A DNA stretch of 64,000 nt from Burkholderiales bacterium (GCA_947453625.1 CANGHK010000002.1:111774-175773), one strand, 5' to 3'; positions 17,591 through 27,297 are shown, numbered from the stretch's first letter. Notes: generated from the sequence alone by a model not told the origin. Numbers and translations: made by a program.

Positions 17591-19965
17591 GGCTCAGAGG
17601 TGGGGAACAAGGTGTTGCCGGCTTCGCGCAGTAAGCGGTAACCTGGGATATTGTCCTTCAACACCTGCAGCGGGTTGGCGCCCAGGCGCGACAGCCCCAC
17701 CAGTTCGAGCTGCAGCAGCAGGCGGGTGCTGGCTTCGGCGCGACCGGTGGACAGCCGTTCGGCCACCACGCGACCTATCCAGCAGCCGGTGTCGTACTCT
17801 ATGCCGGCGGTGGCATCCGTGATGCGGCTGTCCTTCAGGCTGTAGTTGGTCCGGCCCACGGCGTATAGCGTGCCGCCGCAGCCGGCGGACGCCCCCACCG
17901 GCCTGGCGCTGCCGCGGTAGATCGGCCACTGCCAGCCCAGTTCGACCTGCTCGGACAAGCCGCTGGCCATGCGGTAGCGCGCGCTGAGGGTGTGGAACGG
18001 CGCTGGTGAGTAGCGTGCGCCGACGATGGCCCGCACGATGCGGTGGCTGTCGGGGTTGTACTGCAGCGCGGCGTCCAGCGACCAGGGCTTGAACACCGAC
18101 GTGGCGCCATCGATCAGCAGGTCCGAGAGCCGCTGGTCCAGGGGCGGTCCGCTCAGCACCACCTGCTGGTCGCTCAGCCGGATGCGCTGCGCGACCGCCA
18201 GGCGCAGGGTCTCGGCGCCGCTGCTCGCGTCCACCAGTCGGGTGGTGAATCCTGCGGTGATCTGGTGCGCGTCCGAGACCCTGTCGACGCCCGAGAACGC
18301 GTTCTCGGCATAGATGGACACTGCGTTGAAGTCGCGGTCGGCAGCGTCGAAATTGGGCAGCGACGACTGGTTGTGGAACGGTGTGTTGACATACAGCAGG
18401 CGTGGCTCTAGCGTCTGGTGCTGCTCGCGTTCGAAGAAGGTCGTGTTGCGTTCGAACACCAGCCCGGCGTCCAGGCTGGCGGTGGGGATCAGGCGCGCGC
18501 TGCGGGCGCCGCTGGTCGGGGTGGCGAGCTGATCGACCTGGTAGGCCGCCGCGTTGAGCATCAGCTTGGGCGTGATCCAGCCGCCGGGCGGCGCGAAGGG
18601 CCGGCTGAGCTGTCCCAGCGCATGCCAGCGCCAGCCGGTGGGCAGGGTGGCGCTGGCCGAGTCGTCGGGCCGGGTGAAGTGGTTGACTTCGGTCTCGAGC
18701 GCGGCGCGCAGCCCTGCAGGCAGCACCGGCAGCAGCCGCAGGCCGAGTTGCGGGCTGCGCTGGTAGGGCGAGACGATCAGGTCGCTGCCACTGCCGGTCT
18801 GCAGCACCTGCCATCGTTGCACCCGGGCGTACGAGCTCAGCGGGCCGAAGCGGGTGTCCAGCGTGTGCTCTCCCCCCAGGTCCTGCGTCAGTAGCCGTGG
18901 CACGGTCGAGCCCGGCATCCAGCGCGGGAAATCCTTCCAGAATGCGTCGTCGGAGACCTGCCGCCAATGTGCGGCATAGCTCACGTCGCCTGGCAGTCGG
19001 CCCGCGTTGTCCACATCCCAGGCACTGCGCGAGCCGCCGGTGACGCGGTCCTGTGGCAACCAGTTCAGCCGGACCCGGCCGCTGTGCGGGCCCTCGAGGT
19101 AGCGGAACTCGCTGTCCAGCGCCAGGCCACGCCGGCTCAGCACGGTGGGGGTCAGGGTGGCGTCTCGGTTGGGTGCGATGTTCCAGTAGTAGGGCAGCGC
19201 CAGCGTGAAGCCATTGCGGCTGTCGAACGGCACCACGGTGGGCGGCAGCCAGCCGCTCTTGCGGTCGTCGCTGAGCGGGAAGCTCAGCACCGGCAGGCCA
19301 AGGATGGGCACACCGAGGAACTGCAGCACCGCGCCCTCGGCCACACCCTCGTTGGTGCCGAAGTCGAGCCTGATGCGGTCGGTGCGCAGCAGCCAGTCTG
19401 GATCGCCGCCGCCCTCGCGCGGGCAACTGGTGTAGATCGCGCGCTCGGCCCGCAAGCGCGAACTGTCGAGAAAGTCGATTCGATCGGCTTGGCCGCCGGC
19501 GCCCAGCCGGCTGAATTCGAATCGGGGCTCCAGGAAGAAGCCCTCGAAGCGCTGCACCTGCAACTGCAGTTCGGGGCCGGCGTAGCGCATGCCTTCGCGC
19601 GTGACCACGACATCGCCGCGGGCGCTGGCCAGGTCGTCCGCGCTGTCGTAGTTGAAGCGGTCGGCGCGGATCATGGTGCCGGCGCGACGGAACTCGACAT
19701 GGCCTTCTGCCACCGCATCCAGTTCGGGCCGGACCCGCAGGCTGTCGGCGCGCAGGATCATCGGCCGCTGGGCCGCCTGCTCGCCGCCCGGGGGCGGCGC
19801 CAGCGCGGTGCTGGGCTGCAAGGTCAGCGCCGTTGGCTGAGCCCAGGATGCGGTGCCGGCTAGAGCCGCCACCAGCGTAGCGGCGAAACGCCGGGGCCGG
19901 GCACAGCGCCGCAGTCGGCAGGGCGGCCGGGCCAGGCGGGAGACATCGCGGAGAGCGGCTGGCAC
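17587..19965 (-). CDS. lptD: LPS-assembly protein LptD
   Basis: This outer-membrane beta-barrel translocates lipopolysaccharide to the cell surface together with LptE. The N-terminal jellyroll (OstA-like) segment includes MILRADSLRVRPELDAVAEG and VVVTREGMRYAGPEL; the rest is a long barrel with many alternating-polarity strands, and Cys residues are present. GTG 19965 is preferred: it gives 792 residues with a basic, hydrophobic signal ending SWAQ and has an AGGG motif upstream. A further in-frame ATG at 20091 would add 42 residues unlike any LptD and would overlap the promoter of the divergent amgK. It is the first gene of lptD-surA-rsmA. Confidence 0.93.
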   Translation of the reverse strand: MPAALRDVSRLARPPCRLRRCARPRRFAATLVAALAGTASWAQPTALTLQPSTALAPPPGGEQAAQRPMILRADSLRVRPELDAVAEGHVEFRRAGTMIRADRFNYDSADDLASARGDVVVTREGMRYAGPELQLQVQRFEGFFLEPRFEFSRLGAGGQADRIDFLDSSRLRAERAIYTSCPREGGGDPDWLLRTDRIRLDFGTNEGVAEGAVLQFLGVPILGLPVLSFPLSDDRKSGWLPPTVVPFDSRNGFTLALPYYWNIAPNRDATLTPTVLSRRGLALDSEFRYLEGPHSGRVRLNWLPQDRVTGGSRSAWDVDNAGRLPGDVSYAAHWRQVSDDAFWKDFPRWMPGSTVPRLLTQDLGGEHTLDTRFGPLSSYARVQRWQVLQTGSGSDLIVSPYQRSPQLGLRLLPVLPAGLRAALETEVNHFTRPDDSASATLPTGWRWHALGQLSRPFAPPGGWITPKLMLNAAAYQVDQLATPTSGARSARLIPTASLDAGLVFERNTTFFEREQHQTLEPRLLYVNTPFHNQSSLPNFDAADRDFNAVSIYAENAFSGVDRVSDAHQITAGFTTRLVDASSGAETLRLAVAQRIRLSDQQVVLSGPPLDQRLSDLLIDGATSVFKPWSLDAALQYNPDSHRIVRAIVGARYSPAPFHTLSARYRMASGLSEQVELGWQWPIYRGSARPVGASAGCGGTLYAVGRTNYSLKDSRITDATAGIEYDTGCWIGRVVAERLSTGRAEASTRLLLQLELVGLSRLGANPLQVLKDNIPGYRLLREAGNTLFPTSEP

Positions 19966-20047
19966 GGGAGTAGCCCTGGGGGAGTGCAGGCGCCGGCGAA
20001 CATCGCGGCCCTCGGATGCAGCGGCATCGGGCCGGGCCTGCGGTTCG

Positions 20048-20053
20048 TAGAAT
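20048..20053 (+). promoter_or_regulatory. Possible -10 box TAGAAT for amgK
   Basis: TAGAAT lies in the divergent gap between lptD and amgK, 46 nt before the first and 79 nt before the preferred amgK start. No clear -35 was seen. Its position argues for the shorter lptD start at 19965. Confidence 0.35.
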
Positions 20054-20131
20054 CCGCGGATTATCCATGAGCCTCCTCGCGCCGGTGGCATCGACCAGAT
20101 GGCCCCACCGACGCCGCGCCCACCCCTGCCG

Positions 20132-21196
20132 ATGACCTCTGAACTGCCCATCCTCACCTGGCCGGACGCCCTGCGCGAAGCCGCGTTCTGGCGCTGGTTC
20201 ACTCCCCTGGCGCAGGCCCTGCAACTCGATGCCCGCACGCTGGTGCCGGCCTCGGCCGACGCCAGCTTCCGGCGCTATTTCAGGGTGCAAGGGGCAAGTG
20301 GCATCAGCCGCATCGTGATGGACGCACCGCCGCCGCAGGAAGACGTCCGCCCCTTCGTCGACTTGGCCGGCCGCATCCAGGCGGCTGGCCTGCATGCGCC
20401 CGAGGTGCTGGCGGTCGACGAGGCGCTGGGCTTCGTGCTGCTGGAGGATCTCGGCGATAGCCTCTACCTGACCGCATTGCAGCGCGCGGCACCGGCCGAG
20501 GCCGACCGGCTGATGCGCGAGGCGACCGCTGCGTTGCTGCAGTTTCAGCAGCGGGTGGACGGCAGCGGCCTGCCGGCCTACGACGAGGCGCTGCTGCGGC
20601 GCGAGCTGGCGCTGTTTCCGGAATGGTGTGTGGGCCGCGAGCATGGCATCACCTGGACCTTTGCGCAGGCGGCCACCTGGCAGCGGGTTTGCGACGCCCT
20701 GGTGGCGAGCGCGCTGGCCCAGCCGCAGGCGGTCGTGCACCGCGACTGGATGCCGCGCAACCTGATGCTGACCACGCCCAACCCGGGCATCCTCGACTTC
20801 CAGGACGCGGTGGTCGGGCCCGTGACTTACGACATCGCCTCGCAGCTGCGCGATGCCTTCGTCTCCTGGGACGAAGCGCAGGAGATCGACTGGGCGGCGC
20901 GCTGGTGGCAGCAGGCGCGCGCGGCCGGCTTGTTCGGCGAGCACGAAATGGCGGCCGACTTCGGCGAAACCTGGCGCGCGCTGGAGTGGATGGGGCTGCA
21001 GCGCCACATCAAGGTGCTGGGCATCTTCTGCCGCCTCAAGCACCGCGACGGCAAGCCGGCCTACAGCGCCGACCTGCCGCGCTTCTTCGCCTATGTCACC
21101 AAGGTGGCGTTGCGTTACCGCGACCTGAAACCGCTGATCGCGCTGATCGAACCGATGACCGGTACGCTGACAACGACCGGGTTTTCGATGCGCTGA
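20132..21196 (+). CDS. amgK: N-acetylmuramate/N-acetylglucosamine kinase (aminoglycoside phosphotransferase fold)
   Basis: This is a cytoplasmic sugar kinase of the cell-wall recycling route that phosphorylates MurNAc at the anomeric position; MurU then makes UDP-MurNAc and bypasses de novo synthesis. The 354-residue protein has the APH fold. The region ASADASFRRYFRV holds the P-loop-like part, the catalytic loop is VVHRDWMPRNLML, and the metal-binding Asp is in GILDFQDAVVGP. ATG 20132 starts at the usual family N-terminus; ATG 20099 in frame would add 11 residues rich in Pro. In Pseudomonas amgK and murU are adjacent; here murU is at 41101-41847, over 20 kb away. Confidence 0.9.
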   Translation: MTSELPILTWPDALREAAFWRWFTPLAQALQLDARTLVPASADASFRRYFRVQGASGISRIVMDAPPPQEDVRPFVDLAGRIQAAGLHAPEVLAVDEALGFVLLEDLGDSLYLTALQRAAPAEADRLMREATAALLQFQQRVDGSGLPAYDEALLRRELALFPEWCVGREHGITWTFAQAATWQRVCDALVASALAQPQAVVHRDWMPRNLMLTTPNPGILDFQDAVVGPVTYDIASQLRDAFVSWDEAQEIDWAARWWQQARAAGLFGEHEMAADFGETWRALEWMGLQRHIKVLGIFCRLKHRDGKPAYSADLPRFFAYVTKVALRYRDLKPLIALIEPMTGTLTTTGFSMR

Positions 21197-21254
21197 CGGG
21201 GACAGGCCACCCGGCCGAGCTGTTTACCCGCGCCAGCGGGTCCATCGCGGTGGC

Positions 21255-22730
21255 TCAGGGGCAGGCGGCGATCACCTGCGCCACCGCGGCGGTCAGCCGC
21301 TTGGCGTAAGGCACATGCAGGAACTCGTTGGGTCCATGGGCGTTGCTCTTCGGGCCCAGCACGCCGCAGACCATCATCTGCGCAGCCGGGAAGCCCTGCT
21401 GCAGCAAGCTCATCAGTGGGATCGTGCCGCCCTGGCCGATGTAGCCCACCGGGGCGCCAAACTGGGACTGCGACGCGGTGTTCAGCGCGGTCTCCAGCCA
21501 GGGCGCCAGGGTCGGCGCATTCCAGCCGTTGGCGCCCAGCGCGCCGGCCCTGCCGTCCGGATGGAAGGTGACTTTCGCGTTATAGGGCGCGTTGTCCTCC
21601 AGCAGGGTCTTCAATTGCAGCGAGGCCTGATGGCCGTCGACCAGCGGCGGCAGCCGCAGGCTGAGCTTGAAGCTGGTGAAGGGCCGCAACACGTTGCCGG
21701 CGCTGGTCATCTCGGGGAAACCGTCCACCCCGGTGACCGACAGCGTGGGCCGCCAGGTGCGGTTGAGCAAGGCCTCGACCGGGTCGGTGGTGGTGGGCAG
21801 TGTGGCACCACCATCGGCGCCGCAGGTCCAGGGGAAGGTCTTCCAGGTTGCCTCGCCCAGGATCGCGGCCGCGGCGCGCACCTGCTCGGCACGGTCGGTG
21901 GGCAGCCGGCAGTGGAAGCTCTCGGGCAGCAGCCGGCCGGTGCTGGAGTCCTCCAGCCGGTCGAGCAAGTTGCGCAGCACGCGGAAACTCGACGGCACGA
22001 CGCCGCTGGCGTCGCCCGAGTGGATGCCCTCGGTCAGGATCTCGACCTTCAGCACGCCCGAGACCATGCCGCGCAGCGAGGTGGTCAACCAGAGCTGGTC
22101 GTAGTTGCCGGCGCCCGAATCCAGGCACACCACCAGGCTGACATTGCCGAGCCTTGTGCGCAGCGCGTCCAGGTAGGGTGGCAAGTCGTGCGAGCCACTT
22201 TCCTCGCAGCTCTCGATCAGGCCGACGATGCGCGGATGGGTCAGGCCTTGCGTCTGCAAGGCCTCGACCGCGGTGATCGCGGCGTAGACCGCGTAGCCGT
22301 CATCGGCGCCGCCGCGGCCATAGAGCAGGCCGCCTTCGTACTTGGGTGTCCAGGGCCCGAGGTCTTTGCGCCAGCCGGTGAACTCGGGCTGTTTGTCGAG
22401 GTGGCCATACATCACCACCGTGTCGTTCGAGCCGGGCTTGGTCGCCGGGATCTCGAAGAAGATCACCGGCGTGCGGCCGGGCAGGCGAACCACCTCCAGC
22501 GTCAGGCCCGGCACCTGGCGCGATTCGACCCAGCTCGCGGCGTCGCGCACCACCCGCTCGATGAAGCCATGGGCCTGCCAGTCGGCATCGAACATCGGGC
22601 TCTTGGCCGGAATCGCGATGTAGTCGGTGAGTGCGGGCACGATGGCCTCGTCCCAGCGGCGGTCGGCAAAAGCGCCCAAGGCGCTGGCTTCGTCGGGCTG
22701 CAGCGGCAGCAGGGGGTCGCGAGCGTTCAT
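21255..22730 (-). CDS. M20 family metallopeptidase
   Basis: This is a cytoplasmic zinc-dependent exopeptidase or dipeptidase of 491 residues, similar in size to the CNDP/DUG1-like branch of M20. The metal-binding and catalytic residues appear in order: VVMYGHLDKQP (His, Asp), GRGGADDGYA, ESCEESGS (catalytic Glu pair) and CLDSGAGN, with a dimerisation domain inserted (about 230-380) and the final metal His in KSNAHGPNEFL. The length and the HLDKQP motif argue for a peptidase rather than an amidohydrolase such as ArgE or DapE. Substrate unknown. It is separate from the downstream hydrolase on the same strand by a 49-nt gap. Confidence 0.88.
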   Translation of the reverse strand: MNARDPLLPLQPDEASALGAFADRRWDEAIVPALTDYIAIPAKSPMFDADWQAHGFIERVVRDAASWVESRQVPGLTLEVVRLPGRTPVIFFEIPATKPGSNDTVVMYGHLDKQPEFTGWRKDLGPWTPKYEGGLLYGRGGADDGYAVYAAITAVEALQTQGLTHPRIVGLIESCEESGSHDLPPYLDALRTRLGNVSLVVCLDSGAGNYDQLWLTTSLRGMVSGVLKVEILTEGIHSGDASGVVPSSFRVLRNLLDRLEDSSTGRLLPESFHCRLPTDRAEQVRAAAAILGEATWKTFPWTCGADGGATLPTTTDPVEALLNRTWRPTLSVTGVDGFPEMTSAGNVLRPFTSFKLSLRLPPLVDGHQASLQLKTLLEDNAPYNAKVTFHPDGRAGALGANGWNAPTLAPWLETALNTASQSQFGAPVGYIGQGGTIPLMSLLQQGFPAAQMMVCGVLGPKSNAHGPNEFLHVPYAKRLTAAVAQVIAACP

Positions 22731-22779
22731 GGGCGTTCTCGGAGCACAAGCTCCGCAGCAGTGGAGGGATCGATCCAGT

Positions 22780-23658
22780 TTAGGCCAGCGCGGGCAAGCG
22801 GACCGCCAAGCCTGCCGACAGGTCGGCCAGCACGCTGGCCCGCTCGGGCTCGTTGAAGATCTCGTGGGCCAGACCGTCGTAACCGTGCGCCTGCAGCAGC
22901 GCCGGGGGTGCGGCGGCGGCAAAGGCCGCGCTGCCGCGAGCCGCGACACAACGGTCGGCGCCGGCGTAGAGCAGCAGCGTGGGTGTGGTCCAGCGCGGCG
23001 CGCACTGGACCACCCGCCTGCCGCCCTCGACGATGAAGCGCACCAGGCGCGGCGTGACGCGGTCGTGGTTGAGCGGGTCGGCGATGTAGGCGCGCACCAC
23101 CGCCGGATCGCGGCTGACCCATTCGGCCTTCAGGCCGTTGCCCAGCGCCAGGGCAGGCGCGATCGGCGCGGCCAGCGCCAGCAGCAGTTTCTGCGCCCAA
23201 CTCATGCCCGGGTCGAGCGCGGGCGAAGACATCACCAGCCCGTCCACCGCCTGCCACCAGGGCGCCGGCCGGGCCGCCAGGCCCTCGGCGACATAGCGGC
23301 CCACCACCAGCCCGCCCATGCTGTGGCCCAGCAACACCAGCGGGCCGGGCAGCGGGTCACCGAGGGCGCTGCGCGTGCGGAGATGGCCGATCACCGCGCC
23401 CAGGTCGGCGAGCAGGCTGTCGTCGGCCGGGATGCCACCACGCGGGCCGCCCGAGCGGCCGTGGCCGCGCTGGTCGTAGCCGGCCACCGCCCAGCCGGCA
23501 CCAGCCAGATGCGCCGCGACATGGGCGTAGCGCCCGCCATGCTCGCCCAGGCCATGCACGATCAGCACCGTGCCGCGGGCCGGCCCGGCCCGCTCGGCCG
23601 GAAGCGGCCAGGCGTGCAGGTGGAGCGCAAGGCCGTCGGCGGTGGTCAGCGTGGTCAT
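22780..23658 (-). CDS. Alpha/beta hydrolase, monoacylglycerol lipase-like
   Basis: This is a serine hydrolase of 292 residues in the Hydrolase_4/monoglyceride lipase group. HGLGEHGGRY (about 35-44) forms the oxyanion-hole region, the nucleophile is Ser113 in LLGHSMGGLV, a likely catalytic Asp is in YAGADRCV, and the His is near GYDGLAHEIFNE. No signal peptide is evident, so a cytoplasmic or membrane-surface role is likely. It acts probably on monoacylglycerol, lysophospholipid or another ester; the exact substrate is not readable. It lies downstream of the large 1203-residue gene on the same strand with a 27-nt gap, so it could share its transcript. Confidence 0.87.
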   Translation of the reverse strand: MTTLTTADGLALHLHAWPLPAERAGPARGTVLIVHGLGEHGGRYAHVAAHLAGAGWAVAGYDQRGHGRSGGPRGGIPADDSLLADLGAVIGHLRTRSALGDPLPGPLVLLGHSMGGLVVGRYVAEGLAARPAPWWQAVDGLVMSSPALDPGMSWAQKLLLALAAPIAPALALGNGLKAEWVSRDPAVVRAYIADPLNHDRVTPRLVRFIVEGGRRVVQCAPRWTTPTLLLYAGADRCVAARGSAAFAAAAPPALLQAHGYDGLAHEIFNEPERASVLADLSAGLAVRLPALA

Positions 23659-23685
23659 GCGCTGAGTGTAGAAGCCGGCGCGCGG

Positions 23686-26600
23686 TCAGCGCGCCAGCAG
23701 CAGGTAGTCGAACAACTGGGTGCTGCCTATGCCGCCCAGCGGTACCATCAGGCCCTTGAACAGCGCTTGTTCGAACAGCGGCGCAAACGCGCCTTCCTGG
23801 TTGCCGCGCACCTCCTCGATCAAGCGCTTGAAAGGCTCGACCAGCGACTGCCAGTCGCTGCCTGCGCCACCCAGCCAGAGCAGGTCGGCCTGCATCCGCC
23901 GCAGCGCATGCTCGCGCGCTTTTTCGGCCGAGCGCTTGAGCAGCACGGCCAGCACCACCAGCCAGGCCAGGTAGGCACAGATGCCGAGTGCCACCGGCAT
24001 CGTGATGGCCCAGTTGTCGAACAGGCGGCTGCGTGCGACCACCAGCAAGGCCACGATCAGCAGCGGCCCGACGATCAGCGGCGCCACCGCGGCGGTGCGA
24101 CGGCCGATCAGCCGCACGTCTATCCAGTTGTCGAGCAGCGTGTGGCGCCCGGGCAACTGGCTGTCGCCACGTTGCCAAGGGGGCGCGGCGATACGGCGCT
24201 GCCACAGCGCGGCCTGGGCCGGGCCACCCAGCGCGTTGGCAAAGCGCTGCACGGTGGCCTCGGGATAGTCGGTGCGCCCCTTGTCGAGGTGCTTGATCAG
24301 GCGCTGGTTCAGCACCGTGGCGTCTGCTACTGCGACCATCAGCATGGGCAGCAGGGCCAGCACCGCATACAGCGTCAGGCGCACCAGGTTGCGGTGGTCC
24401 GGGCCGCGGACCGGCACCTCAGGTATCTGGCCGTCGCTGAGCGCGAAGAACAGCGCGACCATCAGTCCCAGCGTGACGACGTACCAGACCAGGGCCCGCA
24501 CCATGCGCGCCATCGGCTCGGCGCGGTGGGCGGTCTCGCGCCACAGCAGGTCGAAGCCGACGCTGGCGTGGCCCAACTCGTTGGCGTTCTTGGGATCGGT
24601 GGGCGGCGGCGACCAGCCGACGATGCTGTGTTCTCGCCACCAGGCACGCCGCAGCAGCGAGGCCGACGGCATCCCGACCGGCGCCAGCGCCAGCCAGCGG
24701 GTGTCGATATCGAAGCGGTCGCGGATGCGGCTCCACTGCACATCGAGTATGCACACCAGCGCCACCAGCGCCAGCAGGTGGACCAGGTGCGAGGGCCAGG
24801 CGCTGACGCCTTCCAGCCAGGCCGCCGGCTCGCAGGCTGTGCAGGGCGCCGCGCTTTCGGTGGGCCAGGCGATCCAGACCGCGGCAGCCAGCATCAGCAG
24901 CGCGCCCGCCGCGGGCGCCAGCCAGGTCGGCATCGCCGTCGCGTTGTCCAGCGCCAGCGGTCGCATCGCGCCCCGTCCCAGCAGCATCAGCAACACGACC
25001 CCGGTGACCGACGCCGTGAGCAACAGTATCCCGGTCAGCCCCAGCCGTCCCGGCGCGGCGAACTCCACCGTGCTGCCCAGCGCAAAAGCCAGCACGCCCA
25101 GATGCAGCACCGCCAGCAGCACGTTGGACAGCGGTGGCGCCTGCGCCTTGCTCGCGGGCGGCGCCGGCTTGCCGAAGACCCAGTCTCGCACCTGGCGCAG
25201 TGCCGGCGTGGACGGCCAGAACCACAGCGCGCCGGCCAGCACCAGCCACATCGGCAGCACGATGCCGGTGTGGGCCAGATGCTGGTCGCGCACCCGCTGG
25301 CTGTGGTCGTAGCCGGCCAGCGGCACCGCCTGCTGGCGCCCGATCTCGTAGACCGAGGGTTGGGCGATGGCCTCCTGGATGTCATCGTGCAGCGCCTCGC
25401 AGGCCTGGCCCTGGCGGCAGCCCGCGCGCTGCGCGGCGAGGAATACCGAGGTCTGGTAGACGTCGCGGAACGGCGGCGCGCCGGCCTGGAGCCGGGGCTT
25501 GGCAAAAGCCAGCGGCAGGCTGGACGCCAGCACCAGGTTGCGGGTGTAGCCCAGCGTGCGCGGATGCATGTAGCGCGCATCCAGGTCGGTGGTGAAGAAC
25601 ACCTTGTCGGGGAAGCTCTCGTGCAGCGCCTGCAGCACCAGCAATTTGTCGTGCACGTCGCTGGCCAGCAGGCCGATCGCGCCTATCGGCCCGCCTTCGG
25701 TTGTCTGGTCGGCCTCGCTCTGGCGGTGCGGCAATCCGATGGGCCGTTCGGACTCGCTGTGCTTGAGCGAGATCGCCACCCGCCGCAGGTAGTCGAGCTG
25801 GTCGCGCGATTCGGGCCATTCCAGCAGCGCGGCGCTGTCCTTGTCCTTGCCGGTCGCCGGCCGCTCGGCGGCGCCGTCGAAGGTGGTGGCGCCATCGAGC
25901 CCGCGGTAGAAAAAGCGCGTCTCCAGGCGCAGGTTGGGGTTGTATTGCGGGCTGCGATTGTCAGACAGGCGCCACCGCAGTTCGCTGACCAGCGCCTGGG
26001 CATAGAGCGAGTCGCGCTCGGCCAGCAGCACGACGCGCCGCTTGACATCGGCCGGCAGCCGCAGTTGCAGTTCGACCACCAGACTGCGCAAGACCTTGTC
26101 GTCGGTGGCCATGGTGCGCAGGTATTCGACCTCCCGGTTGACCGGCATGCCCGCGATGCGGGCCAGACGCTCCTTGATGTAGGCGTCGAGATTCTGCTCG
26201 TGCAGTTCGGGCATCGCGCTGGCGCCTGCGGTGGCGGTGGCGTTGAACAGGCGCGCCTTGGCCAGTTGCCGGTAGCCCTCGATGACCGGCGCCGGCAAGT
26301 CATCCCGGCAGCGGGGGCGCGACGCGGCGTCGACCGCCTTGCCGGCGGCCTCGTTCAGCGGCGCCGGATCACAGGAGTTGGCGGCCCTGTCCAGATCGCG
26401 CAGCGCCTGGCGCAGACCGTCCGAACTGGAGGGCCCGATCAAGGCCAGGGCCGGCAAGTTCGCCCTCATGCCCTGCTCGCGGCCGTCGATAGACCTCGGT
26501 TTGACCTGCTGTCGCCAGCCTGCGGTGGTGGGGGTGGCCATCAGCTGGCCGACAAGCCCTGCCAATGCATTGAGCATGGGCTGCGGCAGCGCGGTCTCAT

Positions 26601-27297
26601 CTATCCACAGCACGGCCACCTGGGCATAGCTCTCGTCCTGGTGTCCGGCCCCGGCACTGCCGCGCAGGATCGGTTGCTGCGACAGCATTTCGTAGGGCAC
26701 CCGCAAGGAGTGCGAACCGCCCTTGCCGGCGGGCAGATCGAACTGCAGCAGGCCGAAATGCTCGGGGTCGTCGGGCGACAGGTATTGCGCCTGCAGCCCG
26801 GCCAGCAGCGCGTAGCGGGTGCGCCGGCGGCTCTCCTCGGCCCCGACAAAGGCATTGCCCGGCAGCATCACCGCCACCACCAGCGTCTCGGTCAGGTCCT
26901 GGTTGCCATTGCGGTCCAGGTCGTGCAGCAGCCGCGCAGGCTGGCGGCGGGCCTGGCCCGCCGGTTCGCCGCAGTCGGCGCTGGCGTCGGTCGTGGACAC
27001 GCCGGTCACTGCGCCGCCAGGCGCGGACGCAGCGGGCGTCTGCAGCTTGCGGCTGTTGCCAAGCTTGTCGCAGCGGGTCCGGCGATCCGACTCGTAGCGC
27101 CGGGCGGCGGCGAAAGGGTCTTCCCACAAGCGCGCCTCGACCTCGAGTTCGGCGCCCTGCTGTGGCAACGCATGTTCTTTCTCGTCCGGGCGCAGCGGCT
27201 GGAACGGGTGCTGTACCAGCAGCGTGCTCGACACGAAGGCTGCCACCACTGCGATCGAGCCCCAGGGAACGCCATTGCCGTCGGGTCGATCGCTCAT
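23686..27297 (-). CDS. Very large membrane protein of unknown function, receptor-like
   Basis: I do not recognise a characterised family. The 1203-residue protein has an N-terminal membrane anchor (about 13-30). A roughly 640-residue soluble region follows, then about nine further membrane helices between about 676 and 1122, and a cytoplasmic-looking C-terminal tail of about 80 residues ending FDYLLLAR. Two stretches in the soluble region resemble type I periplasmic-binding or receptor ligand-binding folds: LALIGPSSSDGLRQAL (about 283-298) and IGAIGLLASDVHDKLLVLQ (about 534-552), followed by FFTTDLDARYMHPRTLGYTR. From memory, similar segments occur in uncharacterised proteins of other bacteria. 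A strong AAGGAAG site precedes the ATG. A 7-bp repeat array lies 70-139 nt upstream. A sensor or transducer role is inferred only. Confidence 0.8.
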   Translation of the reverse strand: MSDRPDGNGVPWGSIAVVAAFVSSTLLVQHPFQPLRPDEKEHALPQQGAELEVEARLWEDPFAAARRYESDRRTRCDKLGNSRKLQTPAASAPGGAVTGVSTTDASADCGEPAGQARRQPARLLHDLDRNGNQDLTETLVVAVMLPGNAFVGAEESRRRTRYALLAGLQAQYLSPDDPEHFGLLQFDLPAGKGGSHSLRVPYEMLSQQPILRGSAGAGHQDESYAQVAVLWIDETALPQPMLNALAGLVGQLMATPTTAGWRQQVKPRSIDGREQGMRANLPALALIGPSSSDGLRQALRDLDRAANSCDPAPLNEAAGKAVDAASRPRCRDDLPAPVIEGYRQLAKARLFNATATAGASAMPELHEQNLDAYIKERLARIAGMPVNREVEYLRTMATDDKVLRSLVVELQLRLPADVKRRVVLLAERDSLYAQALVSELRWRLSDNRSPQYNPNLRLETRFFYRGLDGATTFDGAAERPATGKDKDSAALLEWPESRDQLDYLRRVAISLKHSESERPIGLPHRQSEADQTTEGGPIGAIGLLASDVHDKLLVLQALHESFPDKVFFTTDLDARYMHPRTLGYTRNLVLASSLPLAFAKPRLQAGAPPFRDVYQTSVFLAAQRAGCRQGQACEALHDDIQEAIAQPSVYEIGRQQAVPLAGYDHSQRVRDQHLAHTGIVLPMWLVLAGALWFWPSTPALRQVRDWVFGKPAPPASKAQAPPLSNVLLAVLHLGVLAFALGSTVEFAAPGRLGLTGILLLTASVTGVVLLMLLGRGAMRPLALDNATAMPTWLAPAAGALLMLAAAVWIAWPTESAAPCTACEPAAWLEGVSAWPSHLVHLLALVALVCILDVQWSRIRDRFDIDTRWLALAPVGMPSASLLRRAWWREHSIVGWSPPPTDPKNANELGHASVGFDLLWRETAHRAEPMARMVRALVWYVVTLGLMVALFFALSDGQIPEVPVRGPDHRNLVRLTLYAVLALLPMLMVAVADATVLNQRLIKHLDKGRTDYPEATVQRFANALGGPAQAALWQRRIAAPPWQRGDSQLPGRHTLLDNWIDVRLIGRRTAAVAPLIVGPLLIVALLVVARSRLFDNWAITMPVALGICAYLAWLVVLAVLLKRSAEKAREHALRRMQADLLWLGGAGSDWQSLVEPFKRLIEEVRGNQEGAFAPLFEQALFKGLMVPLGGIGSTQLFDYLLLAR

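Noticed and set aside
20099..20131. Longer N-terminus of amgK from ATG 20099
   Set aside because: It adds 11 Pro-rich residues unlike the family and has no better ribosome-binding site; noted as an alternative only.
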